Assembly (NCBI GenBank): GCA_016200005.1
Contig: JACQFP010000053.1
Coordinates: 1-64,000, forward strand
DNA: 64,000 nt
Origin: Verrucomicrobiota bacterium
Lineage (GTDB): Bacteria; Verrucomicrobiota; Verrucomicrobiia; Limisphaerales; PALSA-1396
Direction: 5' to 3'
Below, in pieces: positions 63,205 to 64,000 of the stretch (position 1 is its first letter; each line of letters begins with the position of its first letter). The position numbers and the translations under genes are program-made. The notes below the pieces were generated by a model. The model saw only the letters and a program-made list of their open reading frames with translations. It did not search any database and had not been told where the DNA came from.

Positions 63205-63252
63205 GATCCGGAAATTCATTTTGGCAGTCAGTCTGGCGAGCGGGCCGACCCG

Positions 63253-64000
63253 TCACCAATGCAGCACAATTTTCCCGACCGCTTTGCGCGAAGCCAGGAA
63301 TTCCATCGCCTCGGCGACTTTCTCCATCGAATAGCGACCGCCGATCACCGGCTTGATTTTTCCCGCTTCATAGAGCGCGAAGAGATCCTTCCACGCTGCT
63401 GCGATCTTGGCCGGATTTTGTTGGCGATAAAGTCCCCAGTGGAGTCCCACGACGCTGTAGTTTTTGATCAGGATATGATTGGCGGCGAAGCTGGGAAACT
63501 TGCCGCTGGTAAAACCGATGAGCACAATCCGGCCCTCGAACGCGACGCACTTGACACTGCGCTCCCCAACCTCGCCGCCGACGGGATCGAAAATCACGTC
63601 GGCACCGCGTCCTTGCGTCTCGCGTTTGACGACCTCGACAAAATCCTCCGTCTGATAATTGAGAGCGATGTCCGCGCCGCATTCGCGAATGAGGTTTAGT
63701 TTTTCGTTCGAGCCGGCAGTGCCGATGATTTTGCCGGCTCCAAGCGCGCGCGCGATTTGCACCGCCGCAAGACCCACGCCGCCAGCGGCGGAATGAACCA
63801 ACACCGTCTCGCCTTTTTTCAACTGCCCCCGATGCGTCAGCGCGAAGTACGAAGTCTGATAAACCAGTTGGAACGCCGCTCCCTCCGCTTCGCTCATGGA
63901 ATCGGGCAGCGGCTGGACGGCGCTCACCGGCGCGACGGCATACTCAGCAAAGCCGCCCATGTCCACCTGCGCGATCACCCGCTGGCCGGATTTGAATCCA
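63253..64000 (-). CDS. Zinc-independent quinone oxidoreductase / NADPH:quinone reductase family, 5' end outside window
   Basis: 249 residues are visible; the frame runs on through the window edge (GFKSGQRVIAQ precedes VDMGGFAEYA). The catalytic-domain tail and whole Rossmann domain are present: LVYQTSYFALTHRG, LVHSAAGGVGLAAVQIARALGA (AAGGVG nucleotide loop), FDPVGGEV, and GGRYSMEKVAEAMEFLASRKAVGKIVL at the C-terminus (quoted in part). These medium-chain dehydrogenases reduce quinones or enoyl substrates with NADPH. No Cys/His structural-zinc loop is seen. It is the upstream neighbour of the heme protein gene on the same strand, 230 bases away. Confidence 0.88.
   Translation of the reverse strand, partial: GFKSGQRVIAQVDMGGFAEYAVAPVSAVQPLPDSMSEAEGAAFQLVYQTSYFALTHRGQLKKGETVLVHSAAGGVGLAAVQIARALGAGKIIGTAGSNEKLNLIRECGADIALNYQTEDFVEVVKRETQGRGADVIFDPVGGEVGERSVKCVAFEGRIVLIGFTSGKFPSFAANHILIKNYSVVGLHWGLYRQQNPAKIAAAWKDLFALYEAGKIKPVIGGRYSMEKVAEAMEFLASRKAVGKIVLHW

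Overview
The window looks like a chromosomal segment of a Verrucomicrobiota bacterium, probably Pedosphaerales/Limisphaerales-like. The reasons are family types common in that phylum: a Pirellula/Verrucomicrobium-type heme protein, secreted proteins with Ig-like or Asn-Trp...Phe-Tyr-Arg-Ala C-termini, a TAT-exported Gfo/Idh/MocA oxidoreductase, a ceramidase-like hydrolase, many secreted glycan-active proteins and frequent palindromic intergenic repeats. The DNA is GC-rich enough that long mirror-image reading frames lie opposite most genes. These are not annotated. No rRNA, tRNA, CRISPR array or intact insertion sequence was seen. The genus assignment is an inference.

Layout. 0-4.6 kb: a 21-bp tandem repeat, an Ig-domain secreted protein, a CHASE2-type Ser/Thr kinase, and a row of broken gene ends (cytochrome c, beta-barrel, zinc ribbon, DruA/DUF4338). 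The first three of these are colinear, in inverted orientation, with genes at 54.5-62 kb. 5-28.8 kb: mostly secreted or carbohydrate-active proteins (DUF6259-like and beta-propeller glycosidases, a concanavalin-like protein, GH9, a sugar dehydrogenase, a Gfo/Idh/MocA enzyme, an enolase-superfamily enzyme). Interspersed are an isovaleryl-CoA-dehydrogenase-like enzyme, a ceramidase-like protein, a three-gene operon (unknown, CBM48, GreB), glutathione peroxidase and an MscS channel. 29.0-32.1 kb: the conserved rpmH-rnpA-yidD-yidC-khpB cluster. 32.4-36.6 kb: a tandem pair of redoxin/cytochrome c/copper-monooxygenase-like proteins. 36.8-48.0 kb: a complete fatty-acid beta-oxidation cluster with its electron-transfer chain (acyl-CoA synthetase, FadN-type bifunctional enzyme, thiolase, EtfB, EtfA, membrane Fe-S ETF:quinone oxidoreductase, acyl-CoA dehydrogenase).

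48.4-54.7 kb is an accessory DNA-modification/restriction island. Five tightly packed co-directional genes encode a short DndC-like sulfurtransferase, an EVE-domain nuclease, a ParB/sulfiredoxin-fold protein, a putative degenerate nuclease and a cytosine-C5 methyltransferase; a convergent Vsr mismatch endonuclease closes the block. A methylase 3' remnant and a small zinc-ribbon gene flanked by an exact 24-bp direct repeat follow. This is the best candidate for an undescribed system.

54.9-62 kb is a signalling locus: a lone receiver, a 1210-residue FecR-TPR-beta-barrel fusion divergent from an ECF sigma factor, and a receiver-kinase-receiver hybrid followed by a truncated receiver gene. A cytochrome c protein and a partial quinone oxidoreductase end the window.
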